Positions 53,003-62,537 of a DNA stretch of 64,000 nucleotides are shown in pieces. Position 1 is the stretch's first letter. Every line of letters starts with the position of its first letter. Location of the stretch: contig WRLH01000009.1 in the NCBI GenBank assembly GCA_009777715.1, positions 30,323 through 94,322 of the forward strand, written 5' to 3'. Origin of the DNA: Lachnospiraceae bacterium (GTDB taxonomy: Bacteria; Bacillota; Clostridia; Lachnospirales; Lachnospiraceae). The notes below the pieces were generated by a model. The model was not told the DNA's origin. It was given only the letters and a program-made list of their open reading frames with translations, and made no database searches. A program made the position numbers and the translations under genes.

Positions 53003-53035
53003 TGCGTGTTGATTATGGTATAATGAAGTGGTACA

Positions 53036-54271
53036 ATGGCAAATATCAGAGAATACATGAAAGAAAAAGAGAAACGGACATTTCTCGCAAAATACGACAG
53101 CGATTCAAAACGGATTAACTATAAAGAAAAAATCCGCGGTTACCGGCTTGCGCGTTTTTATCGCGCCATCCTTTTCTTGCTGGTGACAGTAGTTGTTGGC
53201 GTGACCTTTTATGTCCAATGGCGCAACAAAATTTATACGGAAAGCGTTTTGCTAAGCTCGGCGGAAATCCCGATTGTCAGCGGGAACACCATCAGGAATC
53301 TTGACGGCTTTATCCTGCAATACAGTAAGGACGGAATCAGCTTAACTGATGATAAAGGGGCGGCGATTTGGAATGAAACCTATGAAATGCAAGAACCGCG
53401 AATCGCAATCTGCCAAAATACCGTCGCGATAGCTGATTATAATGGCAGTACAATTTACATATTAGATACCCAAAGAAAGCTGGGTGAAATCAATACCAAT
53501 CTGCCAATCCGCGCTTTTGACGTAGCGGCCGGGGGCTTAGTGCTAGTTGCCTTGGACGATGGAAATATCACATGGGTTAATCTTTATACTGCTGGCGGAA
53601 TGGAAATTTCCAGCACCCGCACGACAATGACCAATTCCGGCTACCCGGTCAGTATCAGCGTTTCGCCAAGCGGCAAATTGGTTGGGATTTCCTACTTTTT
53701 TGTGGCTGATGGCACAACAAGGTCTTCGATTGAATTTTTAAATTTTGGCCCGGTTGGGCAAAACATGAACAATTATATGAGTGCTTATAATTATGCCGAC
53801 TCAATTGCGCCTTTTCTTAAGTTTATGAATGATGATACCGCCTTTGCTGTTTCTGACGACCGGATCATGTTTTTTTCCGGCAATGAAAAGCCGTTAAGCA
53901 TTGCTGAATACTTGCTTGACGACAAAATAAGAAGCATTTATAGCAGCGAGGATTATGTGGGGCTGGTTTTCCATGCCAAAACTAATGAAGAATTAAATCG
54001 CGGCGAAGCTTTGTACCGCGTGGATATATATGATAAAAAAGGAAACTGGGTCTTAGAGAAATATTTTGATTTTGAATATACGGAGATTATCTTTACTAAG
54101 GATAACTTTATCATATATAATGAACTTGACTTACTGATTTCCAACATCAATGGAACGGAAAGATATAATGGGATGTTTGATAAAGTCACGAACCTTTTTA
54201 TGCCCCATAGTTCGGTTAATCGGTTTATTGCGGTCACTAGGGACTCGATTGACCTTTTAGAATTTAAGTAG
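53036..54271 (+). CDS. DUF5711 family membrane-anchored beta-propeller-like protein
   Basis: 411 residues. Basic N-terminus, one helix (FYRAILFLLVTVVVGVTFYV, 40-60) and an extracytoplasmic domain of repeated strands (GFILQYSKDGISLTDDKG, STIYILDTQRKL, GNITWVNLY) as in WD-like propellers; it matches DUF5711. Commonly next to cvpA. Function unknown. Confidence 0.8.
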   Translation: MANIREYMKEKEKRTFLAKYDSDSKRINYKEKIRGYRLARFYRAILFLLVTVVVGVTFYVQWRNKIYTESVLLSSAEIPIVSGNTIRNLDGFILQYSKDGISLTDDKGAAIWNETYEMQEPRIAICQNTVAIADYNGSTIYILDTQRKLGEINTNLPIRAFDVAAGGLVLVALDDGNITWVNLYTAGGMEISSTRTTMTNSGYPVSISVSPSGKLVGISYFFVADGTTRSSIEFLNFGPVGQNMNNYMSAYNYADSIAPFLKFMNDDTAFAVSDDRIMFFSGNEKPLSIAEYLLDDKIRSIYSSEDYVGLVFHAKTNEELNRGEALYRVDIYDKKGNWVLEKYFDFEYTEIIFTKDNFIIYNELDLLISNINGTERYNGMFDKVTNLFMPHSSVNRFIAVTRDSIDLLEFK

Positions 54272-54280
54272 GAAAAAAAA

Positions 54281-54679
54281 TTGTCTATGTATTATTTAGC
54301 ACTAGGGATTGTTGTCTTAATTTTTATCTGGCGGATAATTGCCGGCTTCCGCAAAGGAATGGTTGCGGAAATTATTTCTGTCTTCTCTTTAATTGTCGCG
54401 GTCATCAGCTTGGTGATTGTCTTAAATATCGCAGGCAGTTATTTTGGCGAGCGTGAAGGCAATATTTTGCAATTATTGTTTGTCCTTTTCGCCATCGGGC
54501 TATTATATAAAGTCGCCAGCTTTATCCTGTCTTCCTTTAAACTTATTGCAAAGCTTCCTGTTCTAAGCAGCCTTGACAAACTGCTTGGGGCAGCCCTCGG
54601 CGCAGTTGAGGCCGTCTTAGTCATTGCCTTGCTTGTGCAAGTTCTTAAGTATTTTAGCTTTTCGGTACCCATGGTTTAA
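54281..54679 (+). CDS. CvpA family membrane protein
   Basis: 132 residues, four helices, with GFRKGMVAEIISVFSLIVAVIS and LDKLLGAALGAVEAVLVIALL, the CvpA signatures. The start is TTG (54281), 8 bp after AGGA; an ATG two codons later is possible. Coupled with the DUF5711 gene. Confidence 0.85.
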   Translation: MSMYYLALGIVVLIFIWRIIAGFRKGMVAEIISVFSLIVAVISLVIVLNIAGSYFGEREGNILQLLFVLFAIGLLYKVASFILSSFKLIAKLPVLSSLDKLLGAALGAVEAVLVIALLVQVLKYFSFSVPMV

Positions 54680-54694
54680 GTATTACTAATTATC

Positions 54695-54737
54695 ATTCTT
54701 TGCGAGTAAGAAACTCTTCGCTTGCAAAGAATTTTTC
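54695..54737 (+). terminator. Terminator after cvpA
   Basis: ATTCTTTGC / GCAAAGAAT with TTTTT, followed by short GAGTAAAAGATTTTT-type repeats up to the dinB promoter. Confidence 0.7.
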
Positions 54738-54790
54738 GAGTAAAAGATTTTTTGAGTAAAAGAATTTTTCGAGAAAAAGAATTTTTTTTC

Positions 54791-54819
54791 TTGACGTCCG
54801 AACACCAGTTCTGTATAAT
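54791..54819 (+). promoter_or_regulatory. dinB promoter with LexA box
   Basis: TTGACG (54791-54796), 17-bp spacer, TATAAT (54814-54819). The spacer holds CGAACACCAGTTCTG, with the GAAC-N4-GTTC core (54800-54811) of a Gram-positive SOS box, so LexA would block RNA polymerase. Two AATTCCAGCT copies lie in the leader (54822 and 54845). Confidence 0.85.
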
Positions 54820-54875
54820 GAAATTCCAGCTTCACAAACTATGTAATTCCAGCTAAATATTACGAGGGGGGCAAA

Positions 54876-56171
54876 ATGGGGCGGTTAATTTTTCATATTG
54901 ATGTGAATAGTGCCTTTTTATCATGGGAAGCGGCGTACCGAATCCATCATCTTAATGGCAAAGAGGATTTGCGTGAGATTGATGCGGCGATTGGCGGCGA
55001 TATCGAGAGCCGCCGGGGGATTATTTTGGCAAAATCCCTTTCCGCGAAAAAATACGGCATCAAAACGGGCGAAAGCATTTCCGAAGCCTTGAAAAAATGC
55101 CCCCATCTTTGTATTGTGCCGCCGCATTATCAATTATATGACCGCTGTTCGAAAGCCTTTATCGAAATTCTCAAAGAATATTCACCCGATGTGGAACAGT
55201 TTTCCATCGATGAGGCCTTTATTGACATGACTGGGACGAAACGCCTCTGGGGAGAAGCCGTCACGGTGGCGAATATGATCCGAAAGCGGATCAGCCGGGA
55301 ACTTGGGTTTACGGTGAATGTCGGCATTTCGGTTAACAAGCTGCTGGCCAAAATGGCCTCGGAATTTCGCAAACCAGATTTGGTGCATACCTTATTTCCC
55401 GAAGAAATACCAGCCAAAATGTGGCCATTGCCCATCGGTGAACTTTATTTCGTTGGAAATGCAACCTTTAAAAAACTTCATGCCCTTGGAATTAGGACAA
55501 TCGGTGATTTAGCCCATTTTGACATCGAAATATTAAAGCAGCACCTAAAAAGCCATGGCGAATTGATTTGGAATAATGCCAACGGCCATGACGTTTCCCC
55601 GGTTACCGCCATCGCTCCGGCCAATAAAGGATACGGCAACTCAACCAATATCGCTTTTGACGTGACCGATGCGGCGACTGCCGAATTAATCCTTCTTTCA
55701 TTAGCAGAGTCGGTTGGAATGCGCCTGCGCCGGGACGGGGTAAAAATCGAAGTTGTGGCGATTGGAATAAAAGCTTACGATTTTAGCTATGTCTCCCACC
55801 AAAAAACGCTCCGGACCGCAACAAACATCACCGGGGAATTATATCAAGCAGCGGTTGAATTATTTCGTGGCCTTTGGGATTTTAAGACCCCAATCCGCCA
55901 TTTGGGACTCCATGTCAGCCGGGTTAAGGCTGGTGAAACAGCCCGCCAGCTTAGCCTTTTTGATATCCCCGATTCCCCGCTTCATTCCGCTTTACTGCCA
56001 GGCTTTGTGGCATTAGGCCAGGTTGATACGATGGCTGACCTGATTAGGAACCGCTACGGCATTGACGCATTAAAGCGGGCCGCTTTTGTAAGACGGCCAT
56101 TTGACCATGTTTCAGGCGGAATTGCCCGCGAAAAACATACCGTTGATTATGCCAAAATAGTTGTGAGGTGA
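54876..56171 (+). CDS. dinB: DNA polymerase IV (DinB)
   Basis: Y-family translesion polymerase. IFHIDVNSAFLSWEAAYR start with the first Asp, YSPDVEQFSIDEAFIDMTGT for the catalytic Asp-Glu pair, VNVGISVNKLLAKMASEFRKPD and the little-finger domain. 431 residues. The C-terminal AxxLSLF clamp-binding motif is present as ARQLSLFD. SOS control is supported by the LexA box. Confidence 0.96.
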   Translation: MGRLIFHIDVNSAFLSWEAAYRIHHLNGKEDLREIDAAIGGDIESRRGIILAKSLSAKKYGIKTGESISEALKKCPHLCIVPPHYQLYDRCSKAFIEILKEYSPDVEQFSIDEAFIDMTGTKRLWGEAVTVANMIRKRISRELGFTVNVGISVNKLLAKMASEFRKPDLVHTLFPEEIPAKMWPLPIGELYFVGNATFKKLHALGIRTIGDLAHFDIEILKQHLKSHGELIWNNANGHDVSPVTAIAPANKGYGNSTNIAFDVTDAATAELILLSLAESVGMRLRRDGVKIEVVAIGIKAYDFSYVSHQKTLRTATNITGELYQAAVELFRGLWDFKTPIRHLGLHVSRVKAGETARQLSLFDIPDSPLHSALLPGFVALGQVDTMADLIRNRYGIDALKRAAFVRRPFDHVSGGIAREKHTVDYAKIVVR

Positions 56172-56174
56172 CAT

Positions 56175-56528
56175 ATGCTAGTGCCTACCGGAAGTGACCT
56201 TAATTATAATCAAGAAAATATTGAAGCCCCAAAAGGCTGGCAACGGGAAATTGCTTGCTATAGCTGGACAACAGCCTCCGGGGTAATAACACCCGTCATG
56301 TTTAAAGTCAGGGAAGAAAACGGCGAAATCCGCACCTTTAACCAAGTTAAAGTGAACTTTACTGAAAAAAAGATTTATTGCGGCATTCCCAGCTTTGAAT
56401 ATCATTGCGATGTGCTGATTAATGGGGTTTTAGTTTACAAAATTCTACAGTATTTCCCCGAACGCTCGCGCTGGTTTTTGCTGGAACAGCCCATGCTGGA
56501 ACAGCCTAGCGTTTGCGATATTCATTAG
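56175..56528 (+). CDS. Small protein co-transcribed with dinB
   Basis: 117 residues, probably beta-rich (CYSWTTASGVITPVMFKVREENGEIRTFNQVKV). Begins 3 bp after dinB, so it belongs to the SOS operon. Its function is unknown. Its last 23 bp overlap the convergent response-regulator gene. Confidence 0.7.
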   Translation: MLVPTGSDLNYNQENIEAPKGWQREIACYSWTTASGVITPVMFKVREENGEIRTFNQVKVNFTEKKIYCGIPSFEYHCDVLINGVLVYKILQYFPERSRWFLLEQPMLEQPSVCDIH

Positions 56529-56964
56529 CCAGAATGACTGCTTCCTTGACATTGCCGACAAGCAGCCGCTGGGAGATGGTGCTAAGCATTGTTTTAAGCT
56601 CAATTATTTCAATTTGGAGTCTGATCCGATTGAGTAATACCGCAGGAATAAAGGGCTTGGTGATGAAATCAACCGCCCCGGCATTAAGGGTCATCGTTTC
56701 CAAAGCTTCATTTGAATATGAAGTCAGGAAAATGACCGGGATATGGTTTGTCATCGGATTTTCCTTTAGTTTGATAAGCGCGGTGTAACCGTCCATTCCG
56801 GGCATTTCCATATCAAGCAGGATAAGGTCTGGCATTATTTTCTTTATTATGTCAAACATTTTTTCGGCTGATGGCAAAGCCAATGCCCGATATGTACCAT
56901 CAAGGACCTCTTTTGCCATCAGTAAATTTGTCTGGTTATCATCAACGATAAAAATGGTTCTCAT
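56506..56964 (-). CDS. Stand-alone response regulator receiver (REC) protein
   Basis: 152 residues. IFIVDDNQTNLL gives the acidic pair, LILLDMEMPGMDG the phospho-Asp, FLTSYSN the Thr/Ser, DFITKPF the Lys. A helical C-terminal part without DNA-binding domain follows. The start at 56964 has AGGAG. The gene overlaps its upstream YwaF-like neighbour by 23 bp. A partner kinase is not in the window. Confidence 0.9.
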   Translation of the reverse strand: MRTIFIVDDNQTNLLMAKEVLDGTYRALALPSAEKMFDIIKKIMPDLILLDMEMPGMDGYTALIKLKENPMTNHIPVIFLTSYSNEALETMTLNAGAVDFITKPFIPAVLLNRIRLQIEIIELKTMLSTISQRLLVGNVKEAVILANEYRKR

Positions 56965-57724
56965 TTTTTCTCCTCTCACTTTTGCTTTTAGCTTTAAAAT
57001 GCCACGGAACAAACATCATAAAGCACACGAAAAATACCAAAAAAGCCATCGGGATAATATAGCCGGGATTTCCAAGCCACTTTTCAAATACCTCAAGTAA
57101 CGTGCCGCGGGCCGCTCCATTTAAGTATAGGTAATTGGTGTTAAGGTATTTATTAAGCACAAACACAAACAGCGCGTAGCCGCATAGGATCAGCAAAATT
57201 TTCGGAAATTCTTTTATGTCCGGAACTAGCTCGCCCGATGCGACCTTCATAACCGGAATCGCCACTACCAGGATATGCCAGATGAAAAAAACCATTGGCA
57301 TCCAGCCATAAGCATGGTAAAAATTCAGCGTATTTTCCGGCGTGATAATTGCAACAAGCGCCCCTGGCATCAAAACACTATAAGCCAAATTCCACATCAG
57401 CTTGTTTTTCATAAAAACGGTGACTGGCAAGACAAAGCCGCTGATAATGCAAAGGTGCAGCGGGACTAAATCAAGGAAATGGAAGTTTGCATAATAGCGG
57501 TAAAACATATAAGCCCGGAAGAAATAAAAAACAAATAAGCCGACTGCCAAACTGCGGATAATCAGCTCTGCCCGGTACTGGTTTGATTTATTTACGAACA
57601 CCGCCAGCCCAATTATGATGATAATGCCGGAAACCATATACACAAAATGGGCTGATCCAAATGGCGCAAACCGCTCTTCTAAAGGTATCTGATTGGATAA
57701 AAACCAATGTAGCTTTTCAGTCAT
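56942..57724 (-). CDS. YwaF/TIGR02206 family membrane protein
   Basis: 260 residues, seven helices; LDLVPLHLCIISGFVLPV and FYHAYGWMPMVFFIWHILVVAIPV are family-type segments with His. Function unknown. Shares an mRNA with the REC protein and lies 10 bp after asnS begins upstream. Confidence 0.85.
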   Translation of the reverse strand: MTEKLHWFLSNQIPLEERFAPFGSAHFVYMVSGIIIIIGLAVFVNKSNQYRAELIIRSLAVGLFVFYFFRAYMFYRYYANFHFLDLVPLHLCIISGFVLPVTVFMKNKLMWNLAYSVLMPGALVAIITPENTLNFYHAYGWMPMVFFIWHILVVAIPVMKVASGELVPDIKEFPKILLILCGYALFVFVLNKYLNTNYLYLNGAARGTLLEVFEKWLGNPGYIIPMAFLVFFVCFMMFVPWHFKAKSKSERRKNENHFYR

Positions 57725-57734
57725 TACTCACCTT

Positions 57735-59120
57735 CTATAGCTCGCAATTATTCACCGTCCGGGGGAACGGAAGGACATCACGGATATTGCCCATCCCGGT
57801 CAAATACATGAGCAGCCGTTCAAAACCAAGGCCAAACCCGGCATGGCTGGCAGACCCATATTTCCGCAAATCAAGATAAAACGCATAATCTTCCGGGTTC
57901 ATTCCCATTTCTTTTATCCGTTTGAGTAGTTTTTCATAATCATCTTCGCGCTGGCTGCCCCCGATAATCTCGCCGATCGCCGGAACTAACAAATCCATCG
58001 CCGCTACTGTTTTTCCATCTTCGTTTATTTTCATGTAAAAGGCTTTAATATCTTTGGGATAATCGGTCACAAAAACAGGACGCTTAAACTCCTGCTCGGT
58101 TAAGTACCGTTCATGCTCGGTCTGTAAATCACAGCCCCAGCTGGCCTTATACTCGAAATTGTCATTATTTTTTTCCAGTATTTTGATTGCTTCGGTATAC
58201 GTGATATGGGCAAAAGAGGCATTGACTACTCCGGTCAATCGCTCCGTCAGTCCTTTATCAATATGCTGGTTAAAGAAAGCCATTTCGTTAGGGGCATTAT
58301 CAAGCACATATTTGATGACATATTTAAGCAGGTTTTCCGCCAGCAGCATATCGTCTTTTAGGTCAGCAAAAGCAATCTCCGGCTCAATCATCCAAAATTC
58401 GGCCGCGTGGCGGGCTGTATTGGAATTTTCGGCGCGGAAAGTCGGCCCAAAAGTATAAATATTCTTGAATGCCATCGCGAATGTCTCACCATTAAGCTGG
58501 CCGCTGACAGTCAGATGGGTGTTTTTGCCGAAAAAATCTTGGGTATAATCAACTTCACCCTCTAAAACCGGAGGGTTTAGAAGGTCAAGGTTCGTTACCT
58601 TAAACATTTCCCCAGCCCCCTCACAATCGCTCCCGGTAATGATAGGCGTGTGGACGTAAATAAAATCCCGCTCGCGGAAAAACTGGTGGATAGCGTAGGA
58701 AGCCAGTGAGCGGACGCGGAAAACAGCCTGGAACGTATTCGTCCGCGGACGCAAATGGGAAATTGTCCGCAAATATTCAAAAGAATGGCGTTTCTTCTGC
58801 AAGGGATAATCAGCCGCCGATTCGCCCGCAATGATTACTTCGGAAGCCTTTATTTCAAAAGGCTGGGGGTTATCGGGGGTCGCAACTAAAAGCCCCTTAA
58901 CTATGACTGCCGCCCCAACGTTAAGCTTTGATATCGCCGCAAAGTTTGCTAATTTATCTTCGTAGACGGCCTGCACCGGCTCAAAAAATGTGCCGTCAGC
59001 AATCACAAGGAAACCAAAGGCTTTCGAATCCCTTTTGCTTTTAAGCCAGCCGCCGACTTTTATTTCCTTTCCGGCATAGCTATTTAGATTATGATAGATG
59101 TCGCGGATATTGGTAAGCAT
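57735..59120 (-). CDS. asnS: Asparaginyl-tRNA synthetase
   Basis: Class II synthetase, 461 residues. OB-fold anticodon domain, [24 protein letters not shown] as motif 2, [15 protein letters not shown] as motif 3. Its presence means Asn-tRNA(Asn) is made directly and does not need GatCAB. The helical [15 protein letters not shown] segment is typical. Confidence 0.95.
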   Translation of the reverse strand: MLTNIRDIYHNLNSYAGKEIKVGGWLKSKRDSKAFGFLVIADGTFFEPVQAVYEDKLANFAAISKLNVGAAVIVKGLLVATPDNPQPFEIKASEVIIAGESAADYPLQKKRHSFEYLRTISHLRPRTNTFQAVFRVRSLASYAIHQFFRERDFIYVHTPIITGSDCEGAGEMFKVTNLDLLNPPVLEGEVDYTQDFFGKNTHLTVSGQLNGETFAMAFKNIYTFGPTFRAENSNTARHAAEFWMIEPEIAFADLKDDMLLAENLLKYVIKYVLDNAPNEMAFFNQHIDKGLTERLTGVVNASFAHITYTEAIKILEKNNDNFEYKASWGCDLQTEHERYLTEQEFKRPVFVTDYPKDIKAFYMKINEDGKTVAAMDLLVPAIGEIIGGSQREDDYEKLLKRIKEMGMNPEDYAFYLDLRKYGSASHAGFGLGFERLLMYLTGMGNIRDVLPFPRTVNNCEL

Positions 59121-59219
59121 TTTATGTCATTCCTTTCGAAACCTTTTTCATATTATACCCTTTATGTCCGTTTCAATCAACCGATAATTGCGAAAATCCC
59201 CCCAAATCCAAAAAAAACC

Positions 59220-59248
59220 TTGACACCGCTTCTGTTTTATGTTTAAAT
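59220..59248 (+). promoter_or_regulatory. aspS promoter
   Basis: TTGACA (59220-59225), 17-bp spacer, TTAAAT (59243-59248). No T-box anti-terminator was recognised before aspS or asnS. Confidence 0.6.
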
Positions 59249-59300
59249 GATATAGATTTTGACAATCCCATTTCTTTAGAAAGCGTTAAAGGCAGGTTAT

Positions 59301-61040
59301 ATGAACAAATATCGCACGCATTATTTAAATGAACTGAATAAGACAAATATCGGGCAGAATGCCTGTTTGGCTGGCTGGGTTGATTCGATCCGTGACCACG
59401 GCGGAGTCATCTTTATTGATCTGCGTGACCATTATGGGAAAACGCAAATCGTTGTTAATGATGACCGCTTGCTTGATGGCATTGGCAGAGAGTCGGTCAT
59501 TTCTGCCTCTGGCCTGGTCCGCGGCCGTGAAGAGGATGCCATAAATCCGAAAATCCCGACCGGGGAAATCGAATTGCAAGCGGAGAAAATTGACTTGCTA
59601 AGCGGTTCAAAAAGCCAGTTGCCTTTTGAAATCAATGAATCAACTCAAACACGTGAGGAGCTTCGTTTAATTTACCGTTTTCTTGACCTTAGGAATCCCA
59701 AGGTCCATCAAAATATTGTTTTGCGTTCCGAAATCACCAATTTTCTGCGGGATAAAATGCGCGAGCTGGGGTTTTTGGAAATTACCACCCCGATTTTGAC
59801 TTCTTCCTCACCGGAAGGGGCGCGTGATTATCTTGTGCCAAGCCGGAAGCACCACGGTTTGTTTTATGCCCTGCCCCAAGCTCCGCAGCAGTTTAAGCAG
59901 CTTCTGATGGTGTCCGGTTTTGACAAATATTTCCAAATCGCGCCTTGTTTCCGTGACGAAGATTCCCGGGCTGACCGTACACCCGGCGAATTTTACCAGC
60001 TTGACTTTGAAATGGCTTTTGCCACGCAAGAAGATGTCTTTGAAATCGCTGAAAAAGTGCTTTATGATACCTTTAAGAAATTTGCTCCCGATAAGGAGAT
60101 AAGCCCTGCTCCCTTTGCCCGGATTCCTTATGCCGAAAGCATGATGAAATATGGGACTGACAAGCCCGATTTACGGAATCCCTTATTGATAAATGACTTA
60201 AGCGGCTTTTTCCTCAATGTTGATTTTGCCCCTTTCCGCAATAAGCCGGTCCGGGGGATTGTTGCTTGCTGCGCTGGCCAGCCTAATTCTTTTTTTGATA
60301 AAATGCTGTCCTTTGCGACTGATATCGGCATGAAAGGTTTGGGTTATATTTCAGTCCTTACCGGAATGGAATTAAAAGGGCCGATAGTGAAGTTCCTTTC
60401 TTTAGAAAAGCAAAAAGAATTAATTGATATGCTTGGCCTAAAAGAAAATGATACCCTTTTCTTTATCTCTGACGTTGAAAAACTGGTTGATGGCTTGGCT
60501 GGCCAAATCCGCACGGAACTAGCCCGCCGCCTTGACCTTATTAAAAAAGATGCTTTTGAATTTTGCTATGTCACCGATTTTCCGATGTATGGAATCAGCG
60601 AAGAAACTGGCAAAATCGATTTTACCCACAATCCTTTCTCCATGCCGCAAGGCGAAATGGAAGCATTAAATACAATCGATCCGCTTGAGATTAAGGCTTA
60701 CCAATATGACATTGTTTGTAATGGGATTGAGCTTTCGTCCGGGGCAGTCCGTAACCACCGCCCTGACATCATGGTCAAAGCTTTTGAAATTGCCGGGTAT
60801 ACCCAAGCTGATATTGAAAGCAATTTTTCCGCTTTATTTAACGCTTTTCAATATGGAGCCCCGCCCCATGCCGGAATGGCCCCGGGGCTTGACCGGATTG
60901 TGATGATTCTTGCCGGGCAAGAAAACCTCCGTGAGGTAATCGCTTTCCCGCTGACTGGCAATGCCCAGGACTTGCTGATGGGCGCCCCTGGCAAAGTGAC
61001 AGAACAGCAGCTCCGGGAAGTGCATATTAAGTTGAGGTAA
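59301..61040 (+). CDS. aspS: Aspartyl-tRNA synthetase, bacterial type
   Basis: 579 residues with OB-fold domain, catalytic core and an inserted GAD domain. Motif 2 FRDEDSRADRTPGEFYQLD carries an extra Gly and the GEFYQLD wording of alphaproteobacterial enzymes, while most Firmicutes have RQPEFTQID. Motif 3 is GAPPHAGMAPGLDRIVMIL. It may be of horizontal origin. Convergent with gatB. Confidence 0.94.
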   Translation: MNKYRTHYLNELNKTNIGQNACLAGWVDSIRDHGGVIFIDLRDHYGKTQIVVNDDRLLDGIGRESVISASGLVRGREEDAINPKIPTGEIELQAEKIDLLSGSKSQLPFEINESTQTREELRLIYRFLDLRNPKVHQNIVLRSEITNFLRDKMRELGFLEITTPILTSSSPEGARDYLVPSRKHHGLFYALPQAPQQFKQLLMVSGFDKYFQIAPCFRDEDSRADRTPGEFYQLDFEMAFATQEDVFEIAEKVLYDTFKKFAPDKEISPAPFARIPYAESMMKYGTDKPDLRNPLLINDLSGFFLNVDFAPFRNKPVRGIVACCAGQPNSFFDKMLSFATDIGMKGLGYISVLTGMELKGPIVKFLSLEKQKELIDMLGLKENDTLFFISDVEKLVDGLAGQIRTELARRLDLIKKDAFEFCYVTDFPMYGISEETGKIDFTHNPFSMPQGEMEALNTIDPLEIKAYQYDIVCNGIELSSGAVRNHRPDIMVKAFEIAGYTQADIESNFSALFNAFQYGAPPHAGMAPGLDRIVMILAGQENLREVIAFPLTGNAQDLLMGAPGKVTEQQLREVHIKLR

Positions 61041-61061
61041 TCGGGGTAAGGTCCATTTAAG

Positions 61062-62504
61062 TTACCCCAGCTTCCCTAACGCCTCTTTCAGCAACTCATT
61101 CACCGCTTTGGGGTCGGCTTTTTTTTCGGCTTTCCGCATTACTTGGCCAACGAGGAAACCGTAGGCTTTTTGGTTTCCGCCAAGGTATTCTTTAACTGAC
61201 TTATCAAATTCGCTAATCACTTCCTCGATTAAGCCTTTAATAAAATCAGTATCGGTAATGCTTAAAAGGCCTTGCTTGGCGACATAATCCTCTGGGTCAA
61301 CTTCTTCATTAAGGACTTTTAGCAATACTTCTTTGCCAATCGTCCGGTTAACCTGTCCGGAATCAACCAATGAAATAAGCTTGGCAAATTTCGCGCAATC
61401 GATTTTTATGTCGTCTTCGCCCTTGTTATCCCCTTTGGCAATGCTCATTAAATCAACCATAATCCAGTTGACAACCTCTTTTGGCTTGTTAAAATGCTTT
61501 AGTGTGTCATCGAAAATATTTGATAGGTTTTTGCTTCCGGTAATGATTTTGCTGTCGTATTCGCTAAGCTTAAGCTCCGCTGTCATCCGGGCAAATTTAT
61601 CTTCCGCTGACTCCGGCAACATTGCTCGCATTTCCTCAATCCATTCATCGCTTATCCAAACAGGCATTAGCTCCGGATTGGGAAAATAGCAATAATCTGT
61701 CGCATTTTCTTTGTCGCGCATTGAAAAAGTCATGCCTTTTGCGTCGTCCCAGCGGCGGGTTTCCTGAACCAGTTCGCCTGAACCTGTTTCGATTATGTCA
61801 ATATGGCGTTCTGATTCATATAAAATTGCGCGGCCGATTGCTTTTAATGAATTCATGTTTTTTATTTCGGTGCGAGTGCCAAGAGATGTGCTTCCTGCTT
61901 CACGGACAGAAATATTAACATCGCAGCGCATTGAGCCTTCTTGCATTTTGCAGTCCGAGACCCCGGCAAAAGACAAAAGCAAACGCAGTTTTTCCAAATA
62001 TGCCACAACTTCCCCGGCGGTACGGAAGTCGGGATTGCTGACGATTTCGACAAGCGGCACAGAGGTACGGTTAAAATCAACCAGGGTTGTTCCGCTCCGG
62101 TTATCGTGAACGAGTTTTCCGGCATCTTCCTCAATATGGATTTGGTGGAGGGTTATTTTCTTAGGCCCTGCTTCCGTTTCAATCAAAACCCAGCCATTCC
62201 GGCAAATCGGGGCATAAAGCTGGGTAATCTGATATCCGGTCGGCAAATCGGGATAAAAGTAATTTTTCTTATCAAAAGTCATCTTCCGGGTAATTTCGCT
62301 GTTGGTGACGATTGCTGCCTTAATCCCCAATTCGATGGCGTGTTTATTCACCACCGCTGGCATTCCCGGCATTCCGGCGCAAGCAGGGCAGACGTTTTCA
62401 TTCGCGTCAGCACCGAATTTTGCCGAACAAGCGCAAAATAATTTGGATTCGGTGGCAAGTTCAATATGGACTTCAAGCCCCATGACGATTTCATAGTTTT
62501 TCAT
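61062..62504 (-). CDS. gatB: Asp/Glu-tRNA amidotransferase subunit GatB
   Basis: Kinase and tRNA-binding subunit that activates Glu-tRNA(Gln) (or Asp-tRNA(Asn)). YEIVMGLEVHIEL start; zinc Cys pairs LFCACS and VCPACAGMPG; KKNYFYPDLPTGYQITQ; the C-terminal Yqey/tail domain is complete. 480 residues, all expected motifs. It follows the GatA-like gene by 33 bp; no gatC is present. Confidence 0.95.
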   Translation of the reverse strand: MKNYEIVMGLEVHIELATESKLFCACSAKFGADANENVCPACAGMPGMPAVVNKHAIELGIKAAIVTNSEITRKMTFDKKNYFYPDLPTGYQITQLYAPICRNGWVLIETEAGPKKITLHQIHIEEDAGKLVHDNRSGTTLVDFNRTSVPLVEIVSNPDFRTAGEVVAYLEKLRLLLSFAGVSDCKMQEGSMRCDVNISVREAGSTSLGTRTEIKNMNSLKAIGRAILYESERHIDIIETGSGELVQETRRWDDAKGMTFSMRDKENATDYCYFPNPELMPVWISDEWIEEMRAMLPESAEDKFARMTAELKLSEYDSKIITGSKNLSNIFDDTLKHFNKPKEVVNWIMVDLMSIAKGDNKGEDDIKIDCAKFAKLISLVDSGQVNRTIGKEVLLKVLNEEVDPEDYVAKQGLLSITDTDFIKGLIEEVISEFDKSVKEYLGGNQKAYGFLVGQVMRKAEKKADPKAVNELLKEALGKLG

Positions 62505-62537
62505 TAAAATAACTGCCTTTCTAAAACAACCCGGTCA

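Noticed and set aside
54822..54854. Two AATTCCAGCT copies in the dinB leader as a prophage-type att site
   Set aside because: Only 8-9 bases agree with the att core on the opposite strand; probably chance.
59121..59300. T-box riboswitch before asnS or aspS
   Set aside because: No T-box sequence (TGGNACCGCG) or anti-terminator pair was found.
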